Below, one piece after another: positions 17,263-26,038 of a stretch of 64,000 nucleotides of DNA. Source of the DNA: Clostridiales bacterium (GTDB lineage: Bacteria; Bacillota; Clostridia; Lachnospirales; Anaerotignaceae). The translations under genes and the position numbers were made by a program. Position 1 is the first letter of the stretch; each line of letters begins with the position of its first letter. Under the pieces are notes generated by a model. That model had not been told where the DNA came from. It did no database searches and worked only from the letters and a program-made list of their open reading frames with translations. Where the stretch lies: assembly GCA_018364635.1 (NCBI GenBank), contig JAGZLR010000006.1:6799-70798 (forward strand), written 5' to 3'.

Positions 17263-18444
17263 ATGAATCAAATCATTTATTTAGATAATGCGGCAACAAC
17301 GAAAGTATTGCCTGAAGTTTTTGAAGAGATGACTCCGTTTTTCTGTGAAACTTATGGAAATCCATCTAGTGTATATTCCTTTGCTGAGATTAATAAACAG
17401 GCAATTGATACGTCCCGTGCTAGGACTGCTAAAGTGATTGGCGCGAAACCAGAGGAGATTTATTTTACTGGCGGAGGTAGTGAAAGTGATAACTGGGCAT
17501 TAAAAGCAACGGTAGAAGCATATAAACAAAAGGGAAATCATATTATAACATCAAAAATCGAACACCATGCAATTTTACACACATGTGAATATTTGGAGAA
17601 AATGGGATGTGAGGTTAGTTATATTGATGTAGATGAAAATGGAGTTATTCGTCTAGATGAACTAGAAAAGGCTATTCGCCCAACAACAATTTTAATTTCT
17701 GTTATGGCTGCAAATAATGAGATTGGTACGATTCAACCGATTGAAAAAATTGGAGAGATCGCGAAGAAACATCAAGTACTTTTCCATACAGATGCAGTAC
17801 AAGCCTATGGACATATTCCTATAGATGTAGATAAAATGCATATTGATATGCTTAGTGCCAGTGCACATAAGATCAATGGTCCAAAAGGAGTTGGTCTTAT
17901 GTATATCAGAAAAGGTGTTAAAATTCGTTCCTTCATTCATGGCGGCGCTCAGGAACGAGGGCGAAGGGCAGGCACTTATAATGTGCCAGGTATTGTAGGA
18001 TTAGGCAAAGCAGCACAAATTGCAGAGGAAAAAATGGAAACAAGGATTTCTTATGAGACAGAATTAAGGGATCATTTGATTCATAGAGTGCTAACAGAGA
18101 TTCCTTTTGTACGGCTTAATGGACATCCCAAAGATAGACTACCCAATAATGCAAATTTTTGTTTCCGATTTGTCGAAGGAGAGTCAGTCCTTATGCTGTT
18201 AGATGCAAAAGGCATCTGTGGATCTAGCGGTAGTGCCTGTACATCAGGATCTTTGGATCCGTCCCATGTATTGTTAGCGATTGGTCTGCCTCATGAAATT
18301 GCGCATGGTTCTCTGCGTCTGACACTTTCTGATGAGACGACAAAAGAGGAAATTGATTTTACAGTAGAAGAGTTAAAAAAGATTATGGAACGGTTAAGAA
18401 GTATGTCTCCGTTGTATGAAGATTTTTTAAAAAATAAAAACTAA
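17263..18444 (+). CDS. iscS: Cysteine desulfurase (IscS/NifS type)
   Basis: 393-residue PLP enzyme that takes sulfur from cysteine and passes it to the scaffold protein coded next. The N-terminus YLDNAATT is typical; the PLP Lys is K203 in SAHKINGPKG, and the persulfide Cys is C326 in GSACTSGS on a long class-I type loop. The ATG at 17263 is eight bases after AAAGGA; the ATG at 17254 overlaps that site. Iron-sulfur assembly rather than tRNA thiolation is indicated by the partner iscU. Confidence 0.95.
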   Translation: MNQIIYLDNAATTKVLPEVFEEMTPFFCETYGNPSSVYSFAEINKQAIDTSRARTAKVIGAKPEEIYFTGGGSESDNWALKATVEAYKQKGNHIITSKIEHHAILHTCEYLEKMGCEVSYIDVDENGVIRLDELEKAIRPTTILISVMAANNEIGTIQPIEKIGEIAKKHQVLFHTDAVQAYGHIPIDVDKMHIDMLSASAHKINGPKGVGLMYIRKGVKIRSFIHGGAQERGRRAGTYNVPGIVGLGKAAQIAEEKMETRISYETELRDHLIHRVLTEIPFVRLNGHPKDRLPNNANFCFRFVEGESVLMLLDAKGICGSSGSACTSGSLDPSHVLLAIGLPHEIAHGSLRLTLSDETTKEEIDFTVEELKKIMERLRSMSPLYEDFLKNKN

Positions 18445-18481
18445 AACTTTGGATAAGATTTGAAGTAAGGAGGAATGTACA

Positions 18482-18925
18482 ATGTATAGCGAAAAAGTAT
18501 TAGATCATTTTTCACATCCAAGAAACGTAGGAGAAATGGAAACCCCAAGCGGTGTAGGCACAGTTGGGAATGCCAAATGTGGTGATATAATGAGAATGTA
18601 TTTGGATATTGATGATCAAGGTGTTATTCAAGATGCAAAATTTAAAACATTTGGCTGTGGCGCAGCAGTAGCAACCAGCAGTATGGCAACAGAATTAGTG
18701 AAGGGAAAAACAGTTCAGGAGGCATTAAAGGTAACAAATAAAGCTGTGATGGAGGCGTTGGATGGATTACCACCAGTTAAAGTTCACTGTTCTCTTCTTG
18801 CGGAGGAGGCAATTCATGCAGCATTATGGGATTATGCGCAAAAGCATCATTTAAAGATAGAAGGATTGAAAAAACCTGTTAAAGATATCAATGAGCATGA
18901 AGAAGAGTTACAAGAAGAGTATTAA
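18482..18925 (+). CDS. iscU: Iron-sulfur cluster scaffold protein (IscU/NifU N-terminal type)
   Basis: 147-residue scaffold on which Fe-S clusters are built. The three cluster ligands are Cys33 (NAKCGD), Cys59 (FGCGAA) and Cys103 (KVHCS), with Asp35 next to the first. It lacks the C-terminal NifU domain; the last 25 residues are an acidic tail. AAGGAGG precedes the ATG. iscS-iscU without iscA, hscBA or ferredoxin is the minimal clostridial form of the ISC system. Confidence 0.93.
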   Translation: MYSEKVLDHFSHPRNVGEMETPSGVGTVGNAKCGDIMRMYLDIDDQGVIQDAKFKTFGCGAAVATSSMATELVKGKTVQEALKVTNKAVMEALDGLPPVKVHCSLLAEEAIHAALWDYAQKHHLKIEGLKKPVKDINEHEEELQEEY

Positions 18926-18987
18926 TTGAAAAAAAATCCAACACTGAGGAATTCTTTCAGTTTAAATAATTAGCCTCGAGACAAACT

Positions 18988-19001
18988 ATTAATGCATTAA
19001 T
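18988..19001. repeat. 14-bp perfect palindrome upstream of the Mn catalase gene
   Basis: ATTAATGCATTAAT reads the same on both strands and lies 20 bases before the catalase start. It could be an operator; in AT-rich DNA chance is not excluded. Confidence 0.35.
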
Positions 19002-19021
19002 AAATGAAAAGAGGGATACTA

Positions 19022-19690
19022 ATGTTTAAACATGAAAAACAAATGTTCCATCCAGTGGAAGTAGAATGCCCAAACCCTCAGTATGCTGTTCTGATGCAGG
19101 AACAACTAGGTGGTGGCAATGGTGAGTTGAAAGCAGCCATGCAATATATGGCACAAAGTTTTCGGATAAAAGATCCAGACATAAAAGATTTGTTTTTGGA
19201 TATTGCTGCCGAAGAGCTATCTCATATGGAAATGGTTGCACAGACAATTACACTTCTAAATGGTCATGATGTAAATGCACAAGCAGTCGGTGTTGGGGAA
19301 ATTCAAACACATGTGCAAATAGGTCTTGCGCCAGGTCTTGTAAATAGTTCAGGGTATTCCTGGACAGGAGATTATGTAACAGTTACAGGCGATCTTTGTG
19401 CTGATCTTTTATCCAATATTGCATCTGAACAAAGGGCGAAGGTGGTTTATGAATATCTTTATCGTCAGATTAAAGATAGAAAAGTAAGAGACACGATTGA
19501 CTTTCTTTTAAATCGAGAAGAAGCACATAATGCGATGTTTAGAGAAGCTTTTAATAAAGTACAGGACACTGGTTCTAACAGAGACTATGGAACGACAAAA
19601 GCTGCAACAATGTATTTTAATTTATCAGAGCCCTCTCCCCAAAACACAGATTTAAATCATATAGGGGGTAGGGCACCATCGTTTAAATAA
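19022..19690 (+). CDS. Manganese catalase family protein (CotJC/YjqC-like)
   Basis: 222-residue ferritin-fold dimanganese catalase that should convert hydrogen peroxide to water and oxygen without heme. First helix pair: Glu35 in GELKAAMQY, Glu65 and His68 in EELSHMEM. Second pair: the Glu of SEQRAKVVY and the Glu/His of NREEAHNAM. All expected metal ligands are present. Homologues include the spore coat protein CotJC, but cotJA and cotJB are not adjacent, so it may act in general peroxide defence of an anaerobe. The ATG at 19022 has GAGGG six bases upstream. Confidence 0.88.
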   Translation: MFKHEKQMFHPVEVECPNPQYAVLMQEQLGGGNGELKAAMQYMAQSFRIKDPDIKDLFLDIAAEELSHMEMVAQTITLLNGHDVNAQAVGVGEIQTHVQIGLAPGLVNSSGYSWTGDYVTVTGDLCADLLSNIASEQRAKVVYEYLYRQIKDRKVRDTIDFLLNREEAHNAMFREAFNKVQDTGSNRDYGTTKAATMYFNLSEPSPQNTDLNHIGGRAPSFK

Positions 19691-19700
19691 ATAAGAAGAA

Positions 19701-19733
19701 AAAGAGCTTTGCCTTTTTGGCGAAGCTCTTTTT
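19701..19733 (+). terminator. Terminator after the Mn catalase
   Basis: 13-bp stem with one mismatch-type pair (19701-19713 with 19719-19731), ending in five T. Confidence 0.9.
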
Positions 19734-19927
19734 AGGAGTATAGAATCGGCAAATTCTTAGTCTTTCCAGGAGTTTTGAGATATTGTACAAAACGCTTTTC
19801 GTATTAGGAAGAAGAATAGAACTTATTTTTTTAATTATACGATTATACCTCTTGCGGTTTTTAATTATAAAAGAGTTTTTATTTCTACTTTTTGAAATTA
19901 TATAATAGCTGAATAATATTTTTTTAA
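19734..19927. other. Gene-free AT-rich spacer
   Basis: About 190 bases between two terminators. No ribosome site, conserved structure or frame of note seen. Confidence 0.6.
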
Positions 19928-19971
19928 CAAAAAAGCAGTATTGTTGATATTTCCATCAACGACACTGCTTT
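19928..19971 (-). terminator. Terminator of the aminotransferase gene
   Basis: 17-bp stem with two wobble positions (19932-19948 with 19955-19971), followed on the minus strand by a T run. Confidence 0.9.
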
Positions 19972-19983
19972 CTATTTATTTTA

Positions 19984-21147
19984 TTATTTAAATAAATTAC
20001 TCTGATCTACAGCAGAAACTAGTTCCTCCATTTTGTCCTCGGGCAAAACTAAAGCAAATCGTACATAACGGTCTCCTAGGCTTCCAAAGGAGTTACCAGG
20101 TACACAGATTAAACCTGTTTTATCCATCAAATCAAGAACGAAAGCTTCCGAAGAGGGATAACGATCAGGAATTGGTCCCCAGGCAAACATTGTGCCTTGA
20201 CTGTTAGGGACATTCCAGCCAATATCCCTGAGTCCACCACACAATGTATTTCGCCGTTTTTCGTAGGTACTGCGGTGTAGAGCAATACTGTCCTGTGGCC
20301 CTGTCAATGCAGCGATTGCTGCATACTGGACTGGAAGAAAGATACCGTAATCAATTTGAGAACGAAGCGTTTTAAAAGCATGGATCATATCGGCATTACC
20401 CACTACAAAGGAGATACGGCATCCAGTCATGTTATATGTTTTTGATAAGGAATTAAATTCAATCCCTACATCCTTTGCTCCTTCAAAGGATAAAAAGCTT
20501 TTGGCTGTCTTTCCATCGTAGACAAGTTCTGAATATGCGTTATCGTGAATAACTAGGACATGATGTTTTTTTGCCCATTGGATAAGGTCGCAATAAAATT
20601 GATCTGGTGCTAAGGTACAGACAGGGTTTGCAGGGTAGGAGACTATAATCATTTTGGCTCTATCTGCCTGCTCATCCGGTATATCATGAAAGTCCAACAC
20701 ATAGTTATTTTTTTCATATAATGGGTAGTATTCAATCTTTGCACCAGAAAGAGAAGGCCCTAGTTGAAATATTGGGTATCCAGGGTTAGGAGCTAACACA
20801 ATATCACCAACATTACAGAAAGGAAAGGCTACATGGGCAAGACCTTCTTGGGAGCCATATACTGACATGATTTCATTTTTATCTAGAGAAACTTGATATC
20901 TTCTCAAATACCATTCTTGAACAGCTTCAATCAACTGCGGAAGGTTGTCTAAGGCATATTTATAGTTTTCAGGCTTTTTTGCAGCGTTAGCTAAGGCTTC
21001 CATTACATGTTGATCAGGTTTGTAATCAGGTGTACCTACTGATAGGTTATAAACAGGGCGACCTGCCTCCAATAGCATTTTTCTTTTTTCATCTAATACA
21101 TTAAAAATACAAGTTTGAAATTGATTCATTCTTTCGGATAATTGCAT
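19984..21147 (-). CDS. PLP-dependent class I/II aminotransferase
   Basis: 387-residue fold-type I aminotransferase. Lys236 in SLSKTYNMTGCR binds PLP; NPGYP (near 121), YPANP (171) and the final Arg in RFAL are the substrate-carboxylate and cofactor contacts. The sequence is of the branch holding LL-diaminopimelate and alanine aminotransferases, but the amino donor cannot be fixed from sequence. The ATG at 21147 has AAGGGGG upstream. It has its own near-consensus promoter and terminator, and so is separate from murA behind it. Confidence 0.88.
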   Translation of the reverse strand: MQLSERMNQFQTCIFNVLDEKRKMLLEAGRPVYNLSVGTPDYKPDQHVMEALANAAKKPENYKYALDNLPQLIEAVQEWYLRRYQVSLDKNEIMSVYGSQEGLAHVAFPFCNVGDIVLAPNPGYPIFQLGPSLSGAKIEYYPLYEKNNYVLDFHDIPDEQADRAKMIIVSYPANPVCTLAPDQFYCDLIQWAKKHHVLVIHDNAYSELVYDGKTAKSFLSFEGAKDVGIEFNSLSKTYNMTGCRISFVVGNADMIHAFKTLRSQIDYGIFLPVQYAAIAALTGPQDSIALHRSTYEKRRNTLCGGLRDIGWNVPNSQGTMFAWGPIPDRYPSSEAFVLDLMDKTGLICVPGNSFGSLGDRYVRFALVLPEDKMEELVSAVDQSNLFK

Positions 21148-21203
21148 TTTAGAATTCCCCCTTGAAGCTTAAATAACACTAGGCAGTTGTTAAAAATAGT
21201 TAT

Positions 21204-21232
21204 ATTATAGTGGACAACAAGTTTAAAGTCAA
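21204..21232 (-). promoter_or_regulatory. Promoter of the aminotransferase gene
   Basis: Minus strand TTGACT (21227-21232), 17 bases, TATAAT (21204-21209). Confidence 0.88.
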
Positions 21233-21329
21233 TGATGTTGAATATATCAGGAGAATGAATCTAAAAGAATATTGTCAGGTACAATGCCGGTGAAAAAATA
21301 AAAGATAGATTTTTTAGACGAAGAGAAGT

Positions 21330-22607
21330 TCATAAATTAAATTGGTTATCGTCGTTTACTCGCTTAATCAGTGCGCCTAGACGCTTTAATTTTTCTTCGA
21401 TTCGACTATAACCCCGTTCTATATGATAGATATCACTGATTTCTGTTTGGCCTTCTGCCTTTAGCGCAGATAGAATAAGAGCAGCACCTGCTCTAAGATC
21501 TGTTGCCTTGACTTGCGTACCAGTAAGTTTAGGAACCCCTTCAATGATGGCGCTGCGGCTTTCAACGCGAATATGTGCGCCCATGCGGTTTAATTCAGAG
21601 GCATGTAAAAATCTGTTTTCAAATATTGTTTCTGTAATGACGCTTGTTCCATCAGCTACAGCCATTAAACTCATAAGAGGCGCCTGGATATCTGTAGGGA
21701 TTCCAGGATAAGGAAGAGTTTTGAGATTGATTGGAAGAATTGGACCTTTTTGATAGACGTGAATTCCATTTTTAATATCTTCAGTCATGGTGTTAGCTTC
21801 ACTAAGTTTTGCTCGAATTGGTTTAATATGGTCAGGGTCCACATTTTTTAAATAAATATCTCCACCTGTCAAAGCGGCTGCTGCCATGAATGTACCAGCT
21901 TCAATTCTGTCAGGAATGACTTTATGATGAGTGCCGTAGAGTTTTTTTACACCGGTAATATACAAAGTATCGGTACCAGCCCCATTGATCTTCCCTCCCA
22001 TTTCATTGATAAAATTAGCTAGATCCACGATTTCAGGCTCTGCAGCGGCGTTTTCTATGGTTGTTTGTCCCTCTGCAAGGCTTGCTGCCATTAAAATATT
22101 TTCAGTTGCTCCTACGCTGGGAAAGTCCAAGTAAATGCGGCATCCCACTAACTTTTTGCAGCTAGCCTGAATTGCTCCGTGTTCTTGGACAATCGTAGCG
22201 CCTAACTGTTGAAATCCTTTTAGATGAAGGTCTACCGGTCTGGAACCGATTTGGCAGCCACCAGGAAGAGGGATAGAAAATCGTCCGGTTCTTGCTAATA
22301 ACGGACCAGCTGCCAAAAAACTTGCTCTCATGGAATTAGCTAATGCGTAATCTTCTTCTGGACGAAAAACAGTTTTTGCCTGAATTTCTATTTCTTCGTT
22401 TTGAATATCAAAACTAGAAAAAACTCCCATCGATTTTAGTATTTCCAGCATGTGAAACACATCGCTTAACGGAGGAGCGCAGGAAATTGTGCATTTCTCA
22501 TCAGTCAAAAGACAGGCGGCTAAAATAGGAAGAACTGAATTTTTAGAACCGCTGATGGAGATAGTCCCTTTCAGTGGCGGACTTTTTTTGATAATAAATT
22601 TTGACAT
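21330..22607 (-). CDS. murA: UDP-N-acetylglucosamine 1-carboxyvinyltransferase
   Basis: 425-residue EPSP-synthase-fold enzyme for the first committed step of peptidoglycan synthesis, adding enolpyruvate from PEP to UDP-GlcNAc. Lys22-Asn23 in GSKNSVLP contact substrate, and the catalytic, fosfomycin-targeted Cys is C118 in PGGCQIGSRP. Full length. Clostridia often carry two murA copies; whether this is the main one cannot be judged. It starts at 22607 with AAAGGTG upstream. No terminator lies between it and the aminotransferase. Confidence 0.95.
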   Translation of the reverse strand: MSKFIIKKSPPLKGTISISGSKNSVLPILAACLLTDEKCTISCAPPLSDVFHMLEILKSMGVFSSFDIQNEEIEIQAKTVFRPEEDYALANSMRASFLAAGPLLARTGRFSIPLPGGCQIGSRPVDLHLKGFQQLGATIVQEHGAIQASCKKLVGCRIYLDFPSVGATENILMAASLAEGQTTIENAAAEPEIVDLANFINEMGGKINGAGTDTLYITGVKKLYGTHHKVIPDRIEAGTFMAAAALTGGDIYLKNVDPDHIKPIRAKLSEANTMTEDIKNGIHVYQKGPILPINLKTLPYPGIPTDIQAPLMSLMAVADGTSVITETIFENRFLHASELNRMGAHIRVESRSAIIEGVPKLTGTQVKATDLRAGAALILSALKAEGQTEISDIYHIERGYSRIEEKLKRLGALIKRVNDDNQFNL

Positions 22608-22690
22608 GTTTATTCACCTTTTTTCAATCACATTTTTATTTTTATTATGTCCGTGAAATGAAAAAGAAAATCAGTGTTATTTTTGTAAAA

Positions 22691-22724
22691 TAAAAAAACA
22701 GCCTTTCTTTGCGAAAAGCTGTTT
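22691..22724 (-). terminator. Terminator of pepF
   Basis: Stem AAACAGC/GCTGTTT with further pairing inside the loop, followed on the minus strand by seven T. Confidence 0.85.
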
Positions 22725-22740
22725 AAAATTTAAGAAATTT

Positions 22741-24510
22741 TTATAAATTACAAAATTCTTGAATTTCATTTTTGAGAATATCAATGGATTCTTTCCAGAA
22801 GGATTTTGTATGAAGATTAATTCCGGCAAGTTTAGCTACATCGGAAAGATTATGGTTTCCTGTAGCAGATAGGATTGTATCATATAAGGAAGGGAAGGAA
22901 GCGCTATCTTTTAAATATAATGCATAGAGCCCTTTAGCAAATAAAAGTCCAAAGGCGTAAGGGAAATTATAGTAATTAAAATCAGCATCATAGTAATGAG
23001 ATTTACATATCCACATATAAGGATGCATATAGGTTTTAGACAGCCCTTTTCCATAGGTCTGTTTTTGGGCATTGAGCATAAGGTCGTTTAACTGACGCAC
23101 AGAAAGAGGACCATTTTTTCTTTCTTCAAAAACTGCGTTTTCAAACAGAAATCGGCTGAATATATCGACAATTACTTGTGCATGGTCGGAAAGGTCGTTT
23201 TCCAATAGCATCAATTTTTCTGAACCAGTAGCTTTTTTTAACACTGCATTTTTTACAATTGTTTCGCAAAATGTGGAGGCGGTCTCGGCGATAGGCATTG
23301 GATAATCACTGTTTAGAGCACTCTGACTGTCAAGACAGGCACCATGATAGCCGTGGCCCAATTCATGAGCCAATGTAATGACATCGCTGAAACTTCCAGT
23401 AAAGTTTGTTAGAATCCGGCTTTCTTTAATGCTGTGAAGATTACAGCAGAAAGCTCCGCCTTGTTTGCCAATACGAGGATAAGCATCAATCCAATGATGG
23501 TCAAAAGCATAAGCTGCGTATTCTCCTAAAGAATGAGAAAATGAGGAGAAGTTTTCAACGATGAAATTTTTGGCCTCTTGATAGGTAAATGTCATATCAT
23601 TTTTTCCAATAGGTGCAAATAGATCATAGAATGGAAGCCCTTGGGTATGACCAAGTATTTTAGCTTTCTTGAGGAAATAAGCCTCAAATGCAGGAAGAAC
23701 TTCCTTCATACATTCTAGCATGATGGTTAACATCTCTTGGTCCATTCTTGAATGATCTAATGTCATTTGTAGAGGAGACGAATAATGACGCATGTCGCAT
23801 TCCGAAAGAACTTCACCTTTGATGGCGTTCAGGCATGCAGCTGAGGAAAGCGCGATTTTTTCTAAGCCTTGGATCTCCGCGATATAAGCTGTCTTCCGTA
23901 CATGGCTGTCGCTGTCATATGCTAAGTTTCGGATGGCAGGAAGGGGAAGAACTTCTTCCTTTTCATGAATTTTTATAGGGATGTTTAATGTTGAAGTTAG
24001 TTGATCGTGAAGTTTGCTCCAAGCAGAGGAGCCTGTCGTTTTCATATTGGCCAATAGAAGCTCTTCTTTTTCTGAAAGGGAATGACTATATTGCATAGCA
24101 AGTTCAGACAGATAGAATTGATGTTCAGCACAGACACAAGAGTTTAAAAAAAGTTCTTTTTGGTCGGGAAGGGTCGCAAACCAACGCTGGAATATTGTTT
24201 CGGGTAAAGCCAATTTTGCCAAAAGAGCGTCTATTAAATCACAATACTTCATTGCGGATTCATCCTCTGCATTTTGGCTGAGAGTAAGTTCTGCAAAGTT
24301 TCGCAGACGATCTGATAGCGTTGAAAGCTCGTTTAACAGATTTAGGTAGGTTTCTACAATTGTTACTGGTGAATCTTGGGTAAGGTTTTCAGGTTCCACC
24401 CAGCGTATCAGTTCATCGATTTTTGTTTTTAATTTTTCCATATCCCCAGTAAACGCTGTACTGTTGAAAGATGAGTAAAGAGGGGTTAAGGTCCATAGTT
24501 CTTTTTCCAT
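22741..24510 (-). CDS. pepF: M3 family oligoendopeptidase (PepF-like)
   Basis: 589-residue cytosolic zinc metallopeptidase cutting short peptides. The zinc motif HELGH is at residues 382-386, with the third ligand region EIVKN/ETASTF following. The helical N-terminal half is typical for M3B peptidases. The ATG at 24510 has AAGGAGTG upstream. Monocistronic, divergent from metY. It is a little shorter than lactococcal PepF (about 600) but complete. Confidence 0.92.
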   Translation of the reverse strand: MEKELWTLTPLYSSFNSTAFTGDMEKLKTKIDELIRWVEPENLTQDSPVTIVETYLNLLNELSTLSDRLRNFAELTLSQNAEDESAMKYCDLIDALLAKLALPETIFQRWFATLPDQKELFLNSCVCAEHQFYLSELAMQYSHSLSEKEELLLANMKTTGSSAWSKLHDQLTSTLNIPIKIHEKEEVLPLPAIRNLAYDSDSHVRKTAYIAEIQGLEKIALSSAACLNAIKGEVLSECDMRHYSSPLQMTLDHSRMDQEMLTIMLECMKEVLPAFEAYFLKKAKILGHTQGLPFYDLFAPIGKNDMTFTYQEAKNFIVENFSSFSHSLGEYAAYAFDHHWIDAYPRIGKQGGAFCCNLHSIKESRILTNFTGSFSDVITLAHELGHGYHGACLDSQSALNSDYPMPIAETASTFCETIVKNAVLKKATGSEKLMLLENDLSDHAQVIVDIFSRFLFENAVFEERKNGPLSVRQLNDLMLNAQKQTYGKGLSKTYMHPYMWICKSHYYDADFNYYNFPYAFGLLFAKGLYALYLKDSASFPSLYDTILSATGNHNLSDVAKLAGINLHTKSFWKESIDILKNEIQEFCNL

Positions 24511-24644
24511 TAAAAATCACTCCTTAGCGTCAATTTGCGGTGAATTTCCTCTGTCATAGAATTAGCAGTAGAAATCTATTTGAAAATAAAGTATAATAAA
24601 ACCAATGAAAAAAAACAAGTAAATTAATACTGGAGGGACAGAGA

Positions 24645-25931
24645 ATGACGGATAAAAACTGGGATATAGAGACTATAGCGATTCAGGGAGGGTATTGGCC
24701 TGGAAATGCTGAACCTAGAGTAGCGCCTTTGGTGCAGAGTACAACTTATCGATATGACACCTGTGAGGAATTAGCAAAAGTATTTGATTTAGAAGAAAAT
24801 TCTTTTATGTATACAAGGCTAGCAAATCCGACCAATGATGTTTTTGAGAAGAAAATGGCTCAGATGGAAGGCGGAGTAGGAGCAATTGCAACAAGTTCTG
24901 GAATGGCGGCTGTAACAATTGCTATGTTTAATATTTTAAAGAAGGGAGACCATATTCTTTCCTCTAGTACAGTATATGGGGGGACATTTACTCTATTTCA
25001 AACAACATTTAAAGATTTGGGAATCGAAGTGACGATGTTTGATCCAGATATTACAGAGGAAGAAATTCTTTCTTTAGCGAAACCAAATACAAAAGCAATT
25101 TACGGAGAGACGATTGGTAATCCTCTTGCAAATGTGTTGGATTTTGAGAAATTTGCCAATGTAGCAAAAAAGCTGGATATTCCATTTATTGTTGACAATA
25201 CATTTGCAACACCATATCTTTGTAGACCCCTGCAGCTTGGCGCGAACATTGTCATTCATTCCAGCAGCAAATATTTAGATGGTCATGCTGTCTGCCTTGG
25301 AGGTGTTATTGTAGACGGAGGCAACTTTAATTGGGAAAATGGGAAGTTCCCATGCCTGACAGAACCAGATGAGAGCTATCATGGGCTTAGTTATACAAAA
25401 TCTTTTGGAGCTGCTGCTTTTATTACAAAGGCAAGGGCAAATGTAATGAGAAACATAGGAGCCACGCCAAGTCCTTTTAACTCCTTTTTAACAAACTTAG
25501 GAACAGAGACACTTCATATCAGAATGCAGCGCCACTGTGAAAATGCGCAGAAAATGGCAGAGTTTCTTGCTAATCACGAAATGGTTTCTTGGGTAAAGTA
25601 TCCTGGGTTAAAGGGCGACAAATATTATGATCTAGCGAAAAAGTACCTGACCAAAGGATGTAGTGGAGTGATGACCTTTGGTGTCAAAGGAGGACGGGAA
25701 GCTGGAAGAAAATTTATCAATGCATTAAAGATGGTTGCATTGGTTACACATGTATCGGACGTGAGAAGCTGTGTTTTGCAGCCTGCAAGTACAACGCACA
25801 GACAATTGTCAGATGAAGAACTGATCTCCTGCGGTGTTTCACCAGATATGATCCGTTTTTCTGTAGGAATAGAAAATGTAAATGATATTATAGCGGATTT
25901 TGAGCAAGCGTTTCAAAAGTGTAGCATGTGA
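24645..25931 (+). CDS. metY: O-acetylhomoserine sulfhydrylase / aminocarboxypropyltransferase
   Basis: 428-residue Cys/Met-metabolism PLP enzyme. It makes homocysteine directly from O-acetylhomoserine and sulfide. PLP Lys is K209 in SSSKYLDGH; YTRLANPTND near 53 and SSGMAAV near 85 are family marks. The length above 420 with insertions before RNIGATPSPF favours MetY over MetB/MetC. TGGAGGG precedes the ATG, and TATAAT lies at 24592-24597. No S-box or T-box was seen upstream. Confidence 0.92.
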   Translation: MTDKNWDIETIAIQGGYWPGNAEPRVAPLVQSTTYRYDTCEELAKVFDLEENSFMYTRLANPTNDVFEKKMAQMEGGVGAIATSSGMAAVTIAMFNILKKGDHILSSSTVYGGTFTLFQTTFKDLGIEVTMFDPDITEEEILSLAKPNTKAIYGETIGNPLANVLDFEKFANVAKKLDIPFIVDNTFATPYLCRPLQLGANIVIHSSSKYLDGHAVCLGGVIVDGGNFNWENGKFPCLTEPDESYHGLSYTKSFGAAAFITKARANVMRNIGATPSPFNSFLTNLGTETLHIRMQRHCENAQKMAEFLANHEMVSWVKYPGLKGDKYYDLAKKYLTKGCSGVMTFGVKGGREAGRKFINALKMVALVTHVSDVRSCVLQPASTTHRQLSDEELISCGVSPDMIRFSVGIENVNDIIADFEQAFQKCSM

Positions 25932-25983
25932 TGATAGCAGTATGCTTTAATGGAATTTATCTTTATTGGGGGAAAGATTGAAA

Positions 25984-26032
25984 CGCCAAAGCGGTTTCGT
26001 GATGGCGAGAGGAGGGAAGCTGCTTTGGCAGC
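25984..26032 (+). promoter_or_regulatory. Structured glgB leader with two exclusive pairings
   Basis: Two local hairpins are possible: 25984-25988 with 26003-26007 (CGCCA/TGGCG), and 26019-26023 with 26028-26032 (GCTGC/GCAGC). A perfect 8-base pairing, GCCAAAGC at 25985-25992 with GCTTTGGC at 26022-26029, would break both. The purine-rich GAGAGGAGGG (26007-26016) lies between and would sit in the large loop. This looks like a translational switch for glgB. Confidence 0.5.
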
Positions 26033-26038
26033 GATGGA

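Noticed and set aside
24511..24644. Looked for a SAM riboswitch or methionine T-box upstream of metY
   Set aside because: The 134-base gap is too small and holds no S-box kink-turn or T-box sequence; only a plain promoter is likely.
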